Shown here piece after piece: positions 60,432 to 64,000 of a DNA stretch of 64,000 nt; positions within the stretch are counted from its first letter, which is position 1; every line of letters begins with the position of its first letter. The notes beneath the pieces are model-generated. The model saw nothing but the letters and a program-made list of their open reading frames with translations. It made no database searches and was not told the origin of the DNA. Source of the stretch: Rhodococcus sp. OK302 (GTDB taxonomy: Bacteria; Actinomycetota; Actinomycetes; Mycobacteriales; Mycobacteriaceae); NCBI RefSeq assembly GCF_002245895.1, contig NZ_NPJZ01000002.1, forward strand, positions 186,001 to 250,000. Reading direction: 5' to 3'. Both the position numbers and the translations under genes were made by a program.

Positions 60432-61637
60432 ATGTCGCAAGTGTGGGCAGGAATCGACTCGGGCAAGTGGACGCACCATTGCGTCGTGATCGATCAGAGC
60501 GGAACGGTCTTGTTGTCCAAACGCGTGGAGAACGACGAAACCGTGCTGCTCGATCTCGTCGAAACAGTCGTAGGGATTGCAGACGGCGACAACGTGTGCT
60601 GGGCAACGGATCTCAACTCCGGCGGCGCGGCACTACTGATCGCCTTGCTCGCCGCCCACTCCCAGCAGTTGCTCTACATTCCGGGATGGATCGTGCGCCA
60701 CGCCGCAGCCACCTACCGCGGCAACGGTAAGATCGACGCAAAAGATGCCCGGATCATCGCCGATCAAGCACGGATGCGCACCGAACTGCAGCCCGTCCGC
60801 GGAGCGGACCAGATCAGCGTCGACCTACGACTGCTCACCGCCCGCCGCACCGATCTGATCTGTGACCGGGTCCGCGCGATCAACCGACTCCGCGGCACCC
60901 TCTTGGAGTACTTCCCGTCGCTCGAGCGGGCCTTCGACTACTCCAAGAGCAAGGCAGCCCTGACGTTGCTCTCCGGCTATCTGACGCCGGATGGGTTGCG
61001 CCGCATCGGAATTGTCAGACTCACCGCTTGGTTGAAGAATCGTGGCTGCCGCAACAGTGCCGCCGTCGCGCAGAAAGCCGTCGATGCTGCAGGCGCGCAG
61101 CGCACGGTGCTGGCGACCCAGGCGACGGGATCCGTGTTGGTCACGAAACTAGCGGCTGAGATCACGGTGATCGACCACGAACTGGCCGACCTCGATGCTC
61201 AGATCACCGAACGATTCACCCGCCACGAGAGCGCCGAGGTCCTGTTGAGCCTGCCCGGGTTCGGGCCCGTGCTCGCTGCGACGTTTCTCGCGAACATCGG
61301 CGGCAACCTGGACGGCTTCGACACCGTCGACCGGCTCGCTGCCGTCGCCGGCCTGGCGCCGGTCCCACGGGACTCCGGACGGATCAGCGGCAACCTCCAC
61401 CGACCCCGTCGCTTCAATCGCAGACTGCTCCGAACCTGTTATCTCGCTGCGCTCTCCAGCCTGAAGAACAGTCCGGCGTCCAGGGCGTTCTACGACAGGA
61501 AACGGAGCGAAGGGAAGTCGCACAAACAGGCTCTCATCGCGCTCGCTCGCCGCCGCATCAACGTCATCTGGGCCATGCTCCGCGACCACACCACCTACCA
61601 GGAACCCGGCCCCGCCGCCCGGTCTCTCGTTGCTTGA
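60432..61637 (+). CDS. IS110 family transposase
   Basis: The 401-residue protein has the RuvC-like DEDD domain (VWAGIDSGKWTHHCVVID, with Asp in GIDSG; CWATDLNSGG; KIDAKDARIIADQARMRTEL) and the C-terminal domain with the catalytic Ser region VLLSLPGFGPVLAATFLANI and LAPVPRDSGRISG. IS110 transposases are guided by a bridge RNA made from the element's non-coding end. The 5' non-coding part (60193-60431, 239 bases) is the likely source. ATG 60432 is preceded by GGAGCGAAGG upstream. It appears intact. Confidence 0.9.
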   Translation: MSQVWAGIDSGKWTHHCVVIDQSGTVLLSKRVENDETVLLDLVETVVGIADGDNVCWATDLNSGGAALLIALLAAHSQQLLYIPGWIVRHAAATYRGNGKIDAKDARIIADQARMRTELQPVRGADQISVDLRLLTARRTDLICDRVRAINRLRGTLLEYFPSLERAFDYSKSKAALTLLSGYLTPDGLRRIGIVRLTAWLKNRGCRNSAAVAQKAVDAAGAQRTVLATQATGSVLVTKLAAEITVIDHELADLDAQITERFTRHESAEVLLSLPGFGPVLAATFLANIGGNLDGFDTVDRLAAVAGLAPVPRDSGRISGNLHRPRRFNRRLLRTCYLAALSSLKNSPASRAFYDRKRSEGKSHKQALIALARRRINVIWAMLRDHTTYQEPGPAARSLVA

Positions 61638-61651
61638 CAACAGCGTTGAGA

Positions 61652-62625
61652 TTCCCAGTGCCCCGGTACGGCCCTGTCTTCGATTTCCGGCGGCCGTTCG
61701 GAGATCATGATCATCGGATCCACAAACCTCGGCGTTCGCTTCTGCGTCGATCGATGGGTCTTCCGTCGGGCTCTGCCAGTTCGTAGCGCCGTAGTGATTT
61801 CCCGACGCAGCCCGCCGCGTCCCTGCAAATACAGACTCTGATAGATCGTTTCGTGGGCCACCCGCATCTCCTGATCATCGGGAAATTCCTTGATCAGAGT
61901 CTTGCTGATTTGTTCCGGAGACCAGCGAACGAGAAGCTTTCCTGCACATAGCGTCGCAAGGGCTCGGATTCGACGAATCTGCGAGTCTTCGGTCGTGGCC
62001 TGCGAGCGACGGTAGCGCGCTGCGCTGCATACGGTTGATAACCGCCGTGCATTGGATTGCTGTTGCGGGCGATCTCTCGGCTGACCGTCGACGGCGCCCG
62101 CCCCAACGCCACTGCGATCGCCCGCATCGACCATCCTGAGGAGACCATGTCACGGATCGTCTCACGCTCCTGCAACGACAGATACCGAGCCGAAACCCGT
62201 GCCTCCAGCTGGGCAACCGTCACTGCCGGGTACGGGATGGTCTCGGATCCGCCGGGCGAAAAGTTCACAATGGTCACACCGCGTGTGTAGTCGACCTTGC
62301 GTCCATCCGGGTAGATCCTCGAGTTCCCCACCTTTCGGATCCCTCGATCCCAATCCTTCGCCGTCCGTAAATGCACCCCCACCGCCACCGCCGCTTCTCG
62401 GCGAGTGACTCCCTCCGTGCGTAGACGGAGGAACTCCTCGTAGCCCTTGTGCCGCGCTCGCTTACTGCTCAGGCCACGCCTGCGAGCCCACTGCGCGCAC
62501 ACCGACCGCTTGAAGCTCAACGATCGGGCGGCTGTAGTCACACTGCCGACCCGATCCAATTCCCGAAAGAATTGGTCCTTTTCGGAGTGCGTGTACAACC
62601 GCTTCCCGGACGGTCCTTCTCCCAC
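61652..62625 (-). pseudogene. IS30 transposase, N-terminal part, frameshifted
   Basis: From about GTG 62625 the frame encodes THSEKDQFFRELDRVGSVTT, AARSLSFKRSVCAQWARRRG, RREAAVAVGVHLRTAKDWDR, SLQERETIRDMVSSGWSMRA and IAVALGRAPSTVSREIARNS. Near 61941 one base is missing (GGAAAG instead of GGAAAAG), and the sense continues as KLLVRWSPEQISKTLIKEFP, MRVAHETIYQSLYLQGRGGL and RPPEIEDRAVPGHWE up to the IS110 junction. Two helix-turn-helix units and a long linker make it larger than typical IS30 transposases. Confidence 0.8.
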
Positions 62626-62686
62626 ATGAGCCACGGTCGTTGCACTCCCAAAACATCGGGTGTTGCGACGACCGCTGGAACCCAAG

Positions 62687-64000
62687 GTGCCAGTCCGGTG
62701 GGCCGTGCGCGCCCGGGCCGGCAAACGTGAACGCGCACCCATGATGGTACGTCGCGAGATCCGCCCGGACTCCATCGCTCGGACGGTTCGCGTTCCCTTC
62801 GTCGATGTTTTTTCGCAGCCCATCCACAGGGTTCGAGGGTCGCCTGTCGCGTAGATCAGGCGACCTGCACGCAGACCCCGCGCCGCGCATAGTGTCCGCA
62901 GCCTGCACATCGCCCAGAAGCAATTTGAGATCCTCGAGTAGATGTAACTCGACACAAACTGGTACTACGAGACGTGATCCCGTACGTTTCCACTTCGGCG
63001 CCGCCGCATTCCCGACCCAACCCCGGGTTGCGGCGCCCGGCCCCGCCGATGCGACATCCCCCAGACCGTCGGCGGGGCAACAAAGGTTTACGCACTGCTT
63101 CCACCTCGGCTTCACGGTGCCCACGCCTCACCGAGAAGAGCACATCCCCGCCATCGTGTCGGGGAGTTCCACGAACAACGAAAACTCTCAACTCTCCAAA
63201 AAATCCCAGAATGTCGGGAGCTTCGCTACACGAAAATGGCAGCATCCCAAGGGAAGTGAGCGCCGGCTCGAGGGCGGACCTGTGGCGGCGTGCTCAACCA
63301 CCAGGAGTTTCCATACATCGTGAGCCGAAGAACACAGACGAATCGTCCCCGTCTCGCTGCCGCATTCAGCGGTTCGTTGCCTGACACGTCCAGGACGGAA
63401 CATACGACAAAACGGTGACCGCCCCGACACTGTCCTTGCGCAGCTCGACGCGGCGATCGGCGATTTTATCGTTCACACGTACCACCAGCGGACTCATTCC
63501 GAAACCTGTGTGGCGCCGCGGGATCGGTGGCTCGCCGGCGGATGAATCCCGCATGTGAGCGGGAGGGTGTCGATCCGCCACCCACGCCCATATCGGTGGC
63601 GGGGCACATGTCGACCTTGCTCTCGGCGACTCGGCCCCGCACCCTTGACCGCCTGCAGAGGCTCCTACCGAGCCATCCCCGGCAAACCCCGGATCACCGC
63701 ACAAACAAACCTTCGTCATGACACCGCGACACGGAGACAGCAAGCCACCGACCGAACAATCCGTCGGATAACCTCGGGCACTGTGGACTACGCACACAGC
63801 ACCCGAACCGAACGCGATGAATGGGCCTCCGACCTCGATGACCTGATGCGGTCCGGACACCCCGGGACTCGTTCGGTCCACACTTCTGTAAATGTGGGTT
63901 CCCTGCAATCATGGTCGCAGTCGGTGTAAACCCGAAAAGCCCGAACGGGCGGTACCAACTCCACCCCCACTTCCGCTCCGACACTGGCGTCTCACACCAG
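62687..64000. other. right end of the window, no supported gene
   Basis: I cannot support a gene in these 1.3 kb. On the minus strand, ELHLLEDLKLLLGDVQAADT near 62950-62890 and MSPLVVRVNDKIADRRVELR near 63497-63440 look protein-like, but neither has a clear ribosome-binding site or family. The first is cut by the IS30 boundary at 62686 and may be a truncated gene. Confidence 0.35.

Larger units (their letters stand above)
60193..61651. mobile_element. IS110 family element inserted in IS30
   Basis: The element of about 1.46 kb is flanked by TTCC on both sides (60189-60192 and 61652-61655). Removing it with one TTCC copy restores the IS30 transposase reading frame through VPGHWEGDLIT. It encodes one full-length transposase on the plus strand. 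Confidence 0.85.
59701..62686. mobile_element. IS30 family element, split by IS110
   Basis: Inverted repeats of 27 bases (CTTGGATTCCAGCGGTCGTC and following GCAACAC at 59701-59727; the complement at 62660-62686 with one mismatch) bound the element. Without the IS110 insertion it is about 1.5 kb. The transposase is encoded on the minus strand, is frameshifted near 61941 and interrupted at 60189-61655. Confidence 0.85.

Noticed and set aside
1..64000. CRISPR array
   Set aside because: No regularly spaced direct repeats with unique spacers were found. The tandem repeats seen are short and contiguous.
1..64000. Plasmid replication or partition functions
   Set aside because: No RepA, ParA/ParB, relaxase or telomere-type terminal protein motif was recognised in any frame, so I do not claim a replicon type.

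Overview
The window is high-GC actinobacterial DNA, most likely from Rhodococcus or a close mycolic-acid relative. The evidence is a wax ester synthase/DGAT-type acyltransferase, a DUF4193 protein, an EspR-like nucleoid-associated regulator, an NmtR-like metal sensor fragment, many TetR/PadR/AraC/PucR regulators, and IS30/IS110/IS256/IS5 elements typical of the genus. No replication, partition or conjugation gene is visible. The density of broken genes and insertion sequences suggests an accessory region of the chromosome or of a large plasmid, which the sequence alone cannot decide.

Region 1 (1-16.3 kb) is catabolic. It opens with the tail of a ketosteroid-dehydrogenase-like flavoprotein and a thioesterase. 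A zone of remnants follows (ABC permease tail, DUF4440 protein, SRAP protein), then an Imm22-like protein. Next come two TetR genes and an enoyl-CoA hydratase facing left, and a short-chain dehydrogenase, serine hydrolase, Baeyer-Villiger-type monooxygenase and acyl-CoA ligase facing right. A second acyl-CoA ligase sits behind two tandem perfect hairpins. The set fits conversion of an alicyclic alcohol or ketone to lactone, hydroxy acid and CoA thioester.

Region 2 (16.6-30.9 kb) looks like a stress and envelope segment: an anti-sigma-type ATPase, a truncated NmtR-like sensor, a beta-propeller lipoprotein, CsbD, membrane proteins, a frameshifted Rho-N-type protein, a YbdK-type glutamate-cysteine ligase, Hsp20 next to a MerR regulator, tRNA-Asn, a frameshifted Orn/Lys/Arg decarboxylase and WS/DGAT followed by two coupled micro-ORFs.

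Region 3 (31-48 kb) holds an AraC regulator, a VOC protein, a PadR-GyrI fusion with a 26-bp palindrome at its start, a cold-shock protein coupled to an SPW membrane protein, a broken alcohol dehydrogenase, a WxL-like secreted protein followed by a DUF916-like partner with an in-frame stop, IS256/IS5 debris, a Gly-Ser-Leu-rich secreted protein, a frameshifted IS30 element carrying a DUF3024 passenger, and an EspR-like gene. The 3' part of that gene recurs at 34.0 kb and 53.1 kb.

Region 4 (48-64 kb) has a 3-hydroxyacyl-CoA dehydrogenase, a second monooxygenase/hydrolase pair divergent from a PucR regulator, FolD, a GAF-ANTAR regulator, a PLD-like protein, DUF4193, and an IS30 element split by IS110. 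The last 1.3 kb has no gene I can support.
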